Positions 1-8,228 of a DNA stretch of 57,494 bases are shown one piece after another. Made by a program: the position numbers and the translations under genes. Origin of the DNA: JAKEHA01 sp964560355. Lineage in GTDB: Bacteria; Krumholzibacteriota; Krumholzibacteriia; WVZY01; JAKEHA01. Position 1 is the stretch's first letter. Every line of letters begins with the position of its first letter. The notes under the pieces are model-generated. The model searched no databases. It was not told the DNA's origin and saw nothing but the letters and a program-made list of their open reading frames with translations. The DNA is taken from NCBI GenBank assembly GCA_964560355.1, contig CAZLLI010000007.1:1-57494 (forward strand), written 5' to 3'.

Positions 1-458
1 TGTTTGCGCACCGAGCGGTGCGGAATGAGCGCGCGCACGTCGTCGTCGAACATGCACAAGCCGACCGCGTCCTGCTGGCGGATCATGAGGTACGCGAGGC
101 TCGCCGCCAGCATCGAGCCGTACTCGAGCTTGGTGGTGCCGCCTTCGGGGAATCCCATCGACCCGCTTTTGTCCAAGAGAACGTTCGCGATCAGGTTGGT
201 CTCTTCCTCGAAGACTTTGACGTAGGTGCGGTCGGTCTTGCCGTAGACCTTCCAGTCGACCGTCTTCAAGCTGTCGCCCGGCATGTAGGGGCGATACTCC
301 GCGAATTCGACCGAGAAGCCGTGGTACGGGCTGCGGTGCAGCCCGGCGATGTAGCCCTCGACGATGAGGCGCGCCTTGAGCTCGAGGTTCTCGAGCTTCC
401 CCACCACGGCGGGGTCGAGGAAGCGCGAGACGTTGGATTTGTCGCGTAAGTACGGCAT
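1..458 (-). CDS. DUF58 domain protein (partial, cut by window edge)
   Basis: Reading the minus strand from an ATG at 458 gives an uninterrupted frame of 152 codons to the window edge. Residues about 30-95 contain the DUF58 signature: RLIVEGYIAGLHRSPYHG, then FAEYRPYMPGD, then VDWKVYGKTD. A VWA/MIDAS-like strand with LDKSGSMG follows near residue 96. DUF58 proteins are normally partners of MoxR ATPases in membrane-associated assembly or chaperone modules. Here the gene ends an operon headed by moxR at 5234-6223, but four envelope or polysaccharide-type genes lie between the two. It starts 24 nt after the glycosyltransferase stop. The C-terminus is missing. The family call is firm, the exact role is not. 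Confidence 0.88.
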   Translation of the reverse strand, partial: MPYLRDKSNVSRFLDPAVVGKLENLELKARLIVEGYIAGLHRSPYHGFSVEFAEYRPYMPGDSLKTVDWKVYGKTDRTYVKVFEEETNLIANVLLDKSGSMGFPEGGTTKLEYGSMLAASLAYLMIRQQDAVGLCMFDDDVRALIPHRSVRK

Positions 459-482
459 GTGTCCGCTCGAATCTACGCGAAT

Positions 483-1604
483 TTAACCCTTCGGTTCCCG
501 CGCGGCAAGCAGGCGCTGGTAGAGCGCGATGGTGTCGCGCGCCACCTTCTTCTGGTCGAAGCGCTCGCGCGCCGCGGCCCGCGCGCTTTCTGCGAGACCG
601 CGCGCCACGGCGTCCTTCTCGAGAAGCGACGCCACCACGTGCGCGTACGCTTCCACGCCCCCGCGCACCACGCGACCCGTCTCCCCGTCGACCACGATCT
701 CGCGGTTGCCGGGGACGTCGGAGCACACGATGGCGCGGCCGGCTGCACTCGCTTCGATGAGGAACATGGGCAGCACTTCGGGGTGCTCGGAGGGAAAGAC
801 AACGATGTCACTGATGGCGATGCAGCGATAGATGTCGCGCTGGAAACCGAGGAAGTGGATGGTCGCGGGTTTGCTTTCGTCGCGCGCAATCTTGCGCACG
901 CGTTCGAGGTCGGGTCCTTCGCCGACGACGAGCGCGTGCACGCTCTCGTGCGGGAGTCGTCGCGCGACCTCTCCCGCGACGCGCACGAACACGTCGAAGC
1001 GCTTCGCGGGCAGCACGCGCCCCGCCATCACCAGCACGCGCGCGCCTTCGGGAATGCCGAGGTCGTGGCGCACGCGCGCGACGTCGATGGTGTCGAGGAG
1101 CGACGCCACGCGCTCCACGTCGACGCCGTTCGGAATGAGCGAAATCTTCTCGCGCGGAATCCCCAGCGACTCCAAGTCCGCTTGCTTGTCGCGGCTGATG
1201 GCGACGTAGTGGTCGGCGCAGCGCGCCATGATGGGCCCCGCGATCCAGCGCGGCGCGCGCCGGAACACGCGCGAATGGTGCGTCAGCACCCGCACGCTCT
1301 CCACGCGGCTCGCGCGGCGCGCGATCGACGCCACCATCGCGCACGCGCCGCCGTGCGAATGCACGACGTCGGGGCGAATCTCGCGCAAGAGGAGCGAGAG
1401 CGTGTGCGACACGCGCAGCGTGAGCTGGTTGGGGTTGTCGGTGACGTGGAAGGTGACGCGCGCGTCGAGGTTCGCGCGCAGAGGACCCGCCGCGCTCGCG
1501 AAGTGCGCGTCGACGCCGGCCGCCGCGAGCGCGTTGGCCAGCGCCACCGACATCGCTTCCGCCCCGCCCACGCGGAGCGAGCTCGTGAAGACGAGGACTC
1601 TCAC
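483..1604 (-). CDS. GT4-type glycosyltransferase
   Basis: This is a GT-B fold glycosyltransferase of 373 aa that would transfer a sugar from a nucleotide-sugar donor; the acceptor is unknown. The N-terminal domain begins VRVLVFTSSLRVGGAEAM, with the glycine-rich GGAE turn of GT4 enzymes. It then carries SHGGACAM (acceptor-side His) and PNGVD. The C-terminal donor domain shows VLVMAGRVLPAKRFD and the E-x7-E-type motif PEVLPMFLIEASAAGRAIV. The start is GTG at 1602-1604, overlapping the TGA stop of the upstream SGNH-like gene by four bases (GTGA), which implies translational coupling. The frame stays open far upstream to 2522, but that part has no glycosyltransferase similarity and runs antisense-like through the neighbour. 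Context suggests modification of an exported glycan. Confidence 0.87.
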   Translation of the reverse strand: MRVLVFTSSLRVGGAEAMSVALANALAAAGVDAHFASAAGPLRANLDARVTFHVTDNPNQLTLRVSHTLSLLLREIRPDVVHSHGGACAMVASIARRASRVESVRVLTHHSRVFRRAPRWIAGPIMARCADHYVAISRDKQADLESLGIPREKISLIPNGVDVERVASLLDTIDVARVRHDLGIPEGARVLVMAGRVLPAKRFDVFVRVAGEVARRLPHESVHALVVGEGPDLERVRKIARDESKPATIHFLGFQRDIYRCIAISDIVVFPSEHPEVLPMFLIEASAAGRAIVCSDVPGNREIVVDGETGRVVRGGVEAYAHVVASLLEKDAVARGLAESARAAARERFDQKKVARDTIALYQRLLAAREPKG

Positions 1605-2665
1605 GGCGTCGCGGTCTCTTTGGCGAGCGCGTCGCGAATCACGGGCGCGAGCGTGTCGGCGTAGTGCCGGTGCGCGAGCGCGCTCGGGTGGCCGTCGTGC
1701 GGCGTGTTGGTGTTCTCGGCCACCGACATGTCGACCGAGATGTCGACCACGGGGAGGCCGGTTTTGGTCGCGTAGTCGATCATGTAGCGCTTGCCGTCGA
1801 TGAACGCGAACACCATCTGGATCCCGTTCGCCTCGCACAACGCGTGCATCTCGTCGATGATCGCCTCCGTGATCTTGCGGCTCGGCGTGCGCACGGCTTC
1901 GAAGTTGTTGTACGTCATCTCGACGAAGTGCGCGAGCGACGAGCGCCGCATGAGGGGAAACTCGCGGTACTCGACGTCGGCCATCTTGACCACGAGCTTG
2001 CCGTCCTTGTCGAGGCTCGCGTAGGGCTGCACCAGCGGGCCCAGCGAATTCCACGGCGCGACGTTCTTGCGCCGCTTGCGGAGGAACGTGTTGCGCGCGT
2101 CGTGGAAGCTCGCGTACGCGAGCACGACCACCTTGGGCGCGCGCCCCGTCGCCAGTGCTTCGCGCAGTTGAATGAGCGAGTGCAGCGTGCCGTAGCCGCT
2201 GCACCCGAAGTTCCGCACGTCGTAGTCCGGGAAATCCTGCTGCAAGAGCCACGGGTAGGTTTGCTCGTCGTTGATCGCCCAGCCGTACGTGAACGAGCAG
2301 CCGAAGATCCAGATGCCGGGCTTCGCGCTGGTGGTGCTGTCGTAGGTTTCGATCGCGTGCGTGACGCGCAGCGTGTTGGGCAGATTCGTGATGTGGAACG
2401 AATAGCCGTCGGCCAGCGTGATTTGGTACGAGCCCGGGATGTGCGTGTAACCGAGGGTGGGATTCGCTTCGAACAGGCGGCCGCCCGGTTCGACCTGGGT
2501 CGTCTTCTTGGTCGCGTTCCACGGCTTCACGCCGACCAATCGCAGCACGCCTTCGGAGACGAGCGCGAGAACGACGACGACGATTAGCGCGGAGACGGAG
2601 ACAAAGACGGCTTTCTTGCGTCCGGTGAGCTTGTGTTCGCCGTCGCGTGCGGTGTGCTTCGGCAC
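1601..2665 (-). CDS. membrane-anchored SGNH-hydrolase-like protein
   Basis: The 354-aa protein has a positively charged N-terminus and one membrane helix at about residues 17-40 (KKAVFVSVSALIVVVVLAL). The rest should lie outside the cytoplasm. An SGNH/GDSL-like fold is indicated by FGCSFTYGWAINDEQ (block I, nucleophile Ser), GCSGYGTLHS (block II-like) and a C-terminal DGHPSALAHRHYAD (block V Asp-x-x-His). Such proteins are usually carbohydrate O-acyl esterases or O-acetylation partners. The start is GTG at 2663-2665, 7 nt after the acyltransferase stop. The 3' end overlaps the glycosyltransferase start. A second membrane-anchored SGNH protein lies at 32938-34095. The substrate is unknown; glycan acyl editing is inferred from neighbours. 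Confidence 0.8.
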   Translation of the reverse strand: MPKHTARDGEHKLTGRKKAVFVSVSALIVVVVLALVSEGVLRLVGVKPWNATKKTTQVEPGGRLFEANPTLGYTHIPGSYQITLADGYSFHITNLPNTLRVTHAIETYDSTTSAKPGIWIFGCSFTYGWAINDEQTYPWLLQQDFPDYDVRNFGCSGYGTLHSLIQLREALATGRAPKVVVLAYASFHDARNTFLRKRRKNVAPWNSLGPLVQPYASLDKDGKLVVKMADVEYREFPLMRRSSLAHFVEMTYNNFEAVRTPSRKITEAIIDEMHALCEANGIQMVFAFIDGKRYMIDYATKTGLPVVDISVDMSVAENTNTPHDGHPSALAHRHYADTLAPVIRDALAKETATP

Positions 2666-2672
2666 GGACGCC

Positions 2673-3137
2673 TCACAGCTTTCGAATTAGTTTGGCTGGA
2701 TTGCCCGCGTAGATTCCCGGCACCGTGATGTCTTTCGTCACGACGGAGCCGGCGCCCACCACGACGCCGTCGCAAATCGACACCGGAAGAATGGTGGCGT
2801 TGGTGCCGATCGACACTTTGTTGCCGATCTTGGTTCCCTTCCACAATTCCGGCTTCCCCCACGCGGGCCCGCCAATCGCGAAGAGATCGTTGATGAACAT
2901 GGCGCCGTGCGAGATGAAGCAGTCGTCGCCGATCGTCACCAGCTCGCACACGAACGCGTGCGACTGGATGCGCGTACGCTTGCCGATGGTGACCTGCTTC
3001 TGAATCTCGACGAACGGACCCACGAAGGCGCCGTCGCCGATGGTGCACCCGTAGAGATTGCACGGCTCGACAATGGTGACGCCTTCGCCGAAGGTGACGT
3101 TGACTTGTCCCGACTGAAATCTGCGTGGTTCTGCCAT
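2673..3137 (-). CDS. left-handed beta-helix (hexapeptide) acyltransferase
   Basis: This 154-aa protein consists almost wholly of hexapeptide repeats ([LIV]-G-x4), for example VTIVEPCNLYG, CTIGDGAFVGP, VTIGKRTRIQ, VTIGDDCFIS, TKIGNKVSIG and VVVGAGSVVTKDI. It ends with the typical PGIYAGNPAKLIRKL tail. This is the WbbJ/maltose-acetyltransferase-like class that O- or N-acetylates nucleotide-activated sugars as trimers in the cytoplasm. The His of HGAMFINDLF could be the catalytic base. The ATG is at 3135-3137, 17 nt after the heparinase stop. The open frame continues upstream antisense to the heparinase gene, but only this part has family character. The sugar substrate is not determinable. Confidence 0.88.
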   Translation of the reverse strand: MAEPRRFQSGQVNVTFGEGVTIVEPCNLYGCTIGDGAFVGPFVEIQKQVTIGKRTRIQSHAFVCELVTIGDDCFISHGAMFINDLFAIGGPAWGKPELWKGTKIGNKVSIGTNATILPVSICDGVVVGAGSVVTKDITVPGIYAGNPAKLIRKL

Positions 3138-3154
3138 GGGCGCAGTATAAACGA

Positions 3155-5233
3155 TCAGCCTTCGCGACGCACGCTCGGCCGCCACGAATTCATCGGCACC
3201 ATGACGACGTACGCCTTCTCCGCGCCCACCTGCACGCGCACCTCGATGCGGTCCTCGCGGCTCGAGAGTACGGTGGCGTCGACCTGCGGGACCTCGCCGC
3301 GCGCCGGCACCAGTACCCACGCGAAGGTCGTCGTGCCCGGAATGTCCGCGATGTAGACCGCGGTCGGGTTGGGCTCCTTCTCGGTGTAGTAGCCGCTGTA
3401 CCAGCCTTGGATCGGGTTCTCCGCGCCCGCGACCACTTTCGCTTTCCACGCCATCCCGCCCACCGGCACCACGCGCAGGTTGCCCTTGTCCGCGTCCTTC
3501 GACGCCACCGTACGCCCTTCCACCACCGCGTTGCACCCCGGCGCGAAGTGCCACAGCGCCTTCACCGCGCGCGCGCGATCCGTTTCGATGCGGTCCGCGA
3601 CGATCCAGAACGCGTCGTGCACGTACACCACCGTGCGCGTGTGCACCGCGCGCCCCTTCACTCCTTGGTAGCCCGCGTCGAAGGTGCCGCGCGCGAAGTC
3701 GAAGTCGTCGGTGGTTCCGTAGTCGGCGCCCGCCATCGGTCGCTCCGCGCGCTGCGGCGTCTGGTTCTGGTTGGCGCCGTCGACCAGAATCGTGTTGTGC
3801 GCGGCCGTGCTCACGAAATAGTCGCGAAACGGTCCCTTGTTGTAGCTGAAGCGCCCCGCGTCGACCAAGAGCGCGCGCCCGTAGGCGTCGATCGAGAGGT
3901 GCAATTCGTCGTAGTGCTGGTGCGCGGTGCCGAACGGACCCGCGTCGAAGAACGACCACTGCGCGTCCGCGTCCCAACCGTTGCGCATGATCGTGTGTCC
4001 CGCCCACGGAAACGTGACTGAAGGACCGATGCGCGGCTTGTTTCCCTTCTTCCCATTCGTCGCGATGTACTCCCAATCCGGGCGGTCGTAGGCCTCCGCG
4101 GCCGCGATCAACTTGTCGCGAATGTCGCGGCGGTCGGAGTCGTTGTTCTCCGGCGTGGTGCCGTCGGGGCGGAGCGTGTACGCCAAGTACGACCACATTC
4201 GCTTCACTACTACGTTGAGCGAGTCCGCCACCGGCTGGTTGAATTGACGGAACGTGCGAATATAGTTGTCGAAGCCCTCCGTGACACCGCGGTGGTACAT
4301 CGCCGTCAACTCCGTTTCGGCACCGTCCGGATACACCACCATCCCCATCTGCCGGCCCACTTGCTCCTGCGAATACTCGCGCCAACCTCCCGCGTCGCGA
4401 AATTCCGGCCACGCGCACCCGATGATGCCGAGCGCCGAGACTTCGCCCACCGCCCAGTTGTTGGCGTCGCGACGATGGAAGACCATTAGGTACTGCGCGT
4501 GCTCGACGATACTCGAGAGCATCAAGATGCGCGCGGCGGGCGAGAACGCGTCGATCATTTGCAGCCCGTAGAACACGTTCACCCACGTGCGCGCGCGCGA
4601 GCTCACTTCGATGCCGCGCCACGGCCCCTGCTTCGTCATCCGCTCCGGATGCGGATTCGACACCACCCAATCCCGTACGTCCGCGTCGATCTTCTCCACG
4701 TACGCGCGCTTCCCCGTGCGCACGTACGCGCTCAAGAGGGCGTTGAAGTAATCCTGTTGATTCAGCGACCAGCCCCACTCCGGGTCGTTCTTGGGACCGT
4801 TGTAGCTCCATTGCAGATTCCCCGACGCCGTGCGCGGCACTTTCGCGCGATCGCCGTAGAACCCGAACTCGTCGGTGAGCATCGGGTCGATTTGCGGGTC
4901 GCCGTTCCCCGTGTCGTCGACCGGTTTGTAGCGCAGCCACTTCGCCGTGTTCGCCGACCGGTAGTACGCCACCAACGCCGTGCACGCCGCCGGATAATCT
5001 CCCGCCGCGACCGCTTGCTTCACTTTGTCGAATCCGCGGTGCTCGAGATTCAAACTGTCGAAGAGCACGCGCACCCGTTCCGGCGCGTGCTGGCACACCC
5101 ACTCGACGCTATGCGGGTCGGGAGCGTCCTCCGAACGTACCGCGAGCGGCGCGAACGCGCATGTCGCGAGCAGGACAAAGAAGATGATGAGGTTCGATCG
5201 AGTCGGGAGGCGCAAGGCGCTAGGATAGCACAA
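3155..5233 (-). CDS. secreted heparinase II/III-family polysaccharide lyase
   Basis: The protein of about 690 aa has an N-terminal signal peptide (RSNLIIFFVLLATCAFAPLA), an alpha-toroid domain (heparinase II/III N-terminal type, about residues 50-380) and a beta-sandwich heparinase II/III-like domain (about 390-640). The latter carries the hallmark AHQHYDELHLSIDAYGR followed by LLVDAGRFSYN. The family cleaves uronic-acid-containing polysaccharides by beta-elimination, with Tyr/His residues in this region. The start is uncertain: a TTG at 5231-5233 directly follows the moxR stop, and a second TTG at 5213-5215 would give a tidier signal peptide. Context within an exopolysaccharide-type operon suggests remodelling of the cell's own glycan rather than foraging, but this is inference. 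Confidence 0.87.
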   Translation of the reverse strand: MCYPSALRLPTRSNLIIFFVLLATCAFAPLAVRSEDAPDPHSVEWVCQHAPERVRVLFDSLNLEHRGFDKVKQAVAAGDYPAACTALVAYYRSANTAKWLRYKPVDDTGNGDPQIDPMLTDEFGFYGDRAKVPRTASGNLQWSYNGPKNDPEWGWSLNQQDYFNALLSAYVRTGKRAYVEKIDADVRDWVVSNPHPERMTKQGPWRGIEVSSRARTWVNVFYGLQMIDAFSPAARILMLSSIVEHAQYLMVFHRRDANNWAVGEVSALGIIGCAWPEFRDAGGWREYSQEQVGRQMGMVVYPDGAETELTAMYHRGVTEGFDNYIRTFRQFNQPVADSLNVVVKRMWSYLAYTLRPDGTTPENNDSDRRDIRDKLIAAAEAYDRPDWEYIATNGKKGNKPRIGPSVTFPWAGHTIMRNGWDADAQWSFFDAGPFGTAHQHYDELHLSIDAYGRALLVDAGRFSYNKGPFRDYFVSTAAHNTILVDGANQNQTPQRAERPMAGADYGTTDDFDFARGTFDAGYQGVKGRAVHTRTVVYVHDAFWIVADRIETDRARAVKALWHFAPGCNAVVEGRTVASKDADKGNLRVVPVGGMAWKAKVVAGAENPIQGWYSGYYTEKEPNPTAVYIADIPGTTTFAWVLVPARGEVPQVDATVLSSREDRIEVRVQVGAEKAYVVMVPMNSWRPSVRREG

Positions 5234-6223
5234 CTACCCCGCGACGCTCTCCAGCAGGCGGTCGATCAGGTCGTCGGTGGAGACACCGTCGGCGTCGGCG
5301 TTGAAGTTGGTGACGATGCGGTGGCGCAGGACGGGGTGCGCGATGGCGCGCACGTCGTCGATGCTGGGGATGGGGCGGCCGTTCATGACGGCGCGCACTT
5401 TGGCGCCGAGGACGAGGTTTTGTCCCGCGCGCGGGCCGGCGCCCCAGGAGACGTATTGCTTCACGTGGGGGATGGAGTCGTCGCGCGTCGCGCGCACGAG
5501 ACGAATGGCGTAGCGGAGCACGTGCGAGTCGACGGGGACGGTGCGCACGAGCTCTTGCGTGCTCATGATGTCCTTCGCGTGCAGCACGACCTTCACCTTG
5601 GCCGACTGCGGCGACGTGGTGGATTCGACGATTTGGACTTCTTCTTCCTCGCTGGGATAGTCGACGCGCACGTTGAACATGAAGCGGTCGAGCTGCGCTT
5701 CGGGGAGCGGATAGGTTCCTTCTTGCTCGATGGGGTTCTGCGTCGCGAGGACGAAGAACGGCAAATCGAGCGCGTACGTCTGACCGCCCGCGGTGACTTT
5801 CTTCTCCTGCATCGCCTGCAAGAGCGCCGCCTGAGTCTTGGGCGGCGTACGATTGATTTCGTCGGCCAGGATCACGTTGCCGAACACGGGCCCCGGGATG
5901 AACCGGAACGAGCGCTTGCGCGTCGCCGCGTCCTCCTCGAGGATCTCGGTGCCGGTGATGTCGGACGGCATCAAGTCGGGCGTGAATTGGATGCGCGAGA
6001 ACTTGAGGTCGAGCGCCTGCGCGACAGTCGATATAAGGAGCGTCTTGGCCAGCCCGGGGACGCCGACCAACAGACAGTGCCCGCCCGCGAAGAGCGCGAT
6101 CAGCAATTCTTCGACGACTTGATTCTGCCCGACGATGACCTTCCCGACTTCCGCGCGCAGCGTCGAGCAGGCGTCGTTGAACTTGCGAACGTCGTCCATA
6201 GTAGCGGTGCGGTTCTCAGTCAT
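5234..6223 (-). CDS. MoxR family AAA+ ATPase
   Basis: This 329-aa AAA+ ATPase has Walker A GVPGLAKT at residues 54-61 and Walker B VILADEINR at 117-125. Between them is the MoxR signature FTPDLMPSDITGTEI, followed by sensor 1 in LATQNPIEQEGTYPLPEAQ. The C-terminal lid contains YVSWGAGPRAGQ. MoxR proteins act as chaperone-like ATPases with DUF58/VWA partners to assemble or activate envelope complexes. A DUF58 gene is present in the same operon at 1-458, separated by four glycan-related genes. The ATG is at 6221-6223; an internal ATG at codon 9 is an alternative. It is the first gene of the operon, so its promoter should lie in 6224-6484. Confidence 0.93.
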   Translation of the reverse strand: MTENRTATMDDVRKFNDACSTLRAEVGKVIVGQNQVVEELLIALFAGGHCLLVGVPGLAKTLLISTVAQALDLKFSRIQFTPDLMPSDITGTEILEEDAATRKRSFRFIPGPVFGNVILADEINRTPPKTQAALLQAMQEKKVTAGGQTYALDLPFFVLATQNPIEQEGTYPLPEAQLDRFMFNVRVDYPSEEEEVQIVESTTSPQSAKVKVVLHAKDIMSTQELVRTVPVDSHVLRYAIRLVRATRDDSIPHVKQYVSWGAGPRAGQNLVLGAKVRAVMNGRPIPSIDDVRAIAHPVLRHRIVTNFNADADGVSTDDLIDRLLESVAG

Positions 6224-6383
6224 GATCGCGAATCCTTCGGTTTCGATTTTCTGCTCGGGGCCCGACAGAACGCTAACACACCGGGTGACCGGCGTTCAAT
6301 CGCTTGTACGCCGAAACGTCGAAGGAGTTTCGGAGGGTTGCGGCACGAGTCATCGGCCGCCGTGCGTCGTGTTCAATTGATAC

Positions 6384-6412
6384 TTGACCATGCGCCGGGG
6401 CGGGAGTACCCT
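6384..6412 (+). promoter_or_regulatory. possible sigma70-type promoter for the 6485-9550 operon
   Basis: TTGACC (6384-6389) and TACCCT (6407-6412) are separated by 17 nt, about 70 nt upstream of the first gene of the lipoprotein/M64 operon. The -35 is one base from consensus but the -10 matches only half of TATAAT, so the call is weak. The 261-nt divergent region 6224-6484 must also contain the moxR promoter, which I could not place. Confidence 0.35.
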
Positions 6413-6484
6413 TCCATCACATTCTTGCCACTGCAGCGCACGCCTTTCGGCGACTCGATCTTTTACCCCCGAGGATGATTCGCC

Positions 6485-7495
6485 ATGCTTCTGCGTCAAA
6501 CCACGCCCGTTGTGTCTCTCATTCTACTGGCCGCTCTCACCGTCGCGTGCGGAGGCCCGCTATTCGATGTCTTTCGCGACAAGCCGGCTGACGCGCCGGC
6601 GAACTCGCATCCTTCCGGTGATCGCGGCCGGCAGGAGCGTTTGAACGCCCGCTACGGTGACAAGGACCGATTGCCCGGCATTCCGTTTTTTGCGCTCGAA
6701 TTGGTGCAACGCACTGTCGCGGTATACGAGCAGGAGTATTTCGAGTTGAAGCTCGAAGCAACGTGGGAAACGAAGGAGGGTCAGGCTGTCCGCACCCACG
6801 TGTCGGCGGCGTTGAAGTACGCCCGCTGCGAAACGGAGGCGCGCAAGCTCCACGCTCTCTTCCAGTCCAGCTCATCAGCGCAGGCCGGCTACGACGCGAT
6901 TAAGAAGTACATGGGAACAGATACCACCTCTTGCATTCGACTCGTTCCACCGAGAATTCTTTCACCGTCGGAAGTCTATGCCGGACAAGTCGGCTTGCAC
7001 GTGACGGCTGTCCAGCGTCAGCAACTGGCGGTTCCAGGGAAAGACGTCCGGTACATCAACGTGACAAAGGCTGCCGCGGGTACATCGTCGTCGACGATAA
7101 CGCTGAATGCGAACGGCACGCTTGCGAGTGCGCAGGCTCAGACGGTGGATGAAACGATGAAAACAATCCTCGATTCCCTCCCAGTGTCGGACGCGGTATC
7201 CGCGATGTTGGGGCTTGGGAAGAAGCCCACACCGCTTATCGACGGAACTGCCGTACTCGTGAGCGCCCAGTTTACGGTGACGCCGGTCGTTCGGCGATAC
7301 ACGGTTTCTGTTGACGTTCCTCTGGACGACGAGGCCTACGCATCGAGTCTCGTGCCGAACGGCCGCACGCCGGGAGCTTCCATGCAGGTTTCCGTGGTTA
7401 GAGGTGACGCAACACCCACCGCGCCGAAGGACGATGACTCGATCAACTTCTCCGGGCAGGTGAAGCTCCCGAAGCCGACCAAGAAGGAGAATTGA
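6485..7495 (+). CDS. lipoprotein of unknown function
   Basis: The 336-aa product starts with a lipoprotein signal peptide: hydrophobic SLILLAALT followed by lipobox LTVAC with Cys near residue 22, then GGP. It should be lipidated and, in a didermal cell, face the periplasm. I recognise no domain. Visible features are a charged linker after the lipobox, a central region with two or three Cys (ARCETEARK; DTTSCIRL) and a Lys-rich C-terminus (KLPKPTKKEN). The ATG at 6485 is preceded by GAGGATG. It is followed 1 nt later by the next gene, and that gene overlaps the M64 peptidase, so the three form an operon. Its codon use is visibly less GC-rich than most of the window. Confidence 0.72.
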   Translation: MLLRQTTPVVSLILLAALTVACGGPLFDVFRDKPADAPANSHPSGDRGRQERLNARYGDKDRLPGIPFFALELVQRTVAVYEQEYFELKLEATWETKEGQAVRTHVSAALKYARCETEARKLHALFQSSSSAQAGYDAIKKYMGTDTTSCIRLVPPRILSPSEVYAGQVGLHVTAVQRQQLAVPGKDVRYINVTKAAAGTSSSTITLNANGTLASAQAQTVDETMKTILDSLPVSDAVSAMLGLGKKPTPLIDGTAVLVSAQFTVTPVVRRYTVSVDVPLDDEAYASSLVPNGRTPGASMQVSVVRGDATPTAPKDDDSINFSGQVKLPKPTKKEN

Positions 7496-7496
7496 T

Positions 7497-8228
7497 ATGA
7501 CCCGACGATTGACGCGGACAGGGATCGTGATGATCTGTGTCGCGATTGCGTTGGGAATGTGCATCGTCGACGCTTTTGCAGCGCGCCTGCGCGTCATGCA
7601 GGACTCAGCGAGACCCGGAGACGCGATACTCGTCGATCTAGGTCGCCAGCGAGTGACGAAGCAAAACCCGTTTCGAGCCGTCTTCGGCGATAGTGTCTCC
7701 GGGCCGGTGCGACAGGTCGACAACGATCAGCTTGAGATTGTTGTTCCACTGCTGCCCGTCGGCGAGTCGACGGTGTCGGTATATCAAGGCAACCGTTTGC
7801 TCGGGCGTGGAGTTCTGCAAATCCACGACACGCAATCACGGAGGCTTACACTCGCATACAGTGCAAGCGGAATCCAACTCGTCGGAAAGACGCGCTCCGC
7901 CGCTCCACTGACGGGTCATGTTCGCTCACGCCAGCCCCGGTTGTCGTTCGATCTCGTCAATGCTCAAGGCGCGGTGGTTTACTCCGGCACCATCTTGGAT
8001 CCCCAACGCGTCAACGGAGAGGTGCCCACCGGGGTTTACGACGGCGGCCGCGCGACGATCGGCCGACCAAAGAGCACGCCATCGACGATCCTGTTCGTAG
8101 ACGTGCCCACGCCTCCAGGCCCCGTCACGATCATCTTTTATCGCGCGGAAGCGAATCTTGACTTGTTCACGACCGAGGGACGCGGGAAGCGAACCCCCCT
8201 CGGCGTACCACTGGTGGTCGCACCATGA
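7497..8228 (+). CDS. secreted protein with possible Ig-like (IPT/TIG-like) N-terminal domain
   Basis: The 243-aa protein has a signal peptide (IVMICVAIALGMCIVDAFA, cleavage near residue 28). The region after it (RVMQDSARPGDAILVDL ... VVPLLPVGESTVSVYQGN) resembles the IPT/TIG-like Ig fold of surface proteins, with the typical pattern of a beta-strand, a PGD turn and a final PVG..TVSVY strand. The remainder is unassigned beta-rich sequence. It begins 1 nt after the preceding lipoprotein stop. Its TGA overlaps the ATG of the M64 peptidase gene (ATGA), so the three genes should be co-translated. It may be a surface or accessory partner of the peptidase; this is inference from gene order only. Confidence 0.7.
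   Translation: MTRRLTRTGIVMICVAIALGMCIVDAFAARLRVMQDSARPGDAILVDLGRQRVTKQNPFRAVFGDSVSGPVRQVDNDQLEIVVPLLPVGESTVSVYQGNRLLGRGVLQIHDTQSRRLTLAYSASGIQLVGKTRSAAPLTGHVRSRQPRLSFDLVNAQGAVVYSGTILDPQRVNGEVPTGVYDGGRATIGRPKSTPSTILFVDVPTPPGPVTIIFYRAEANLDLFTTEGRGKRTPLGVPLVVAP

Noticed and set aside
5459..5474. CACGTG-centred sequence in moxR resembling parS
   Set aside because: Only 11 of 16 positions match and the flanks are not palindromic.
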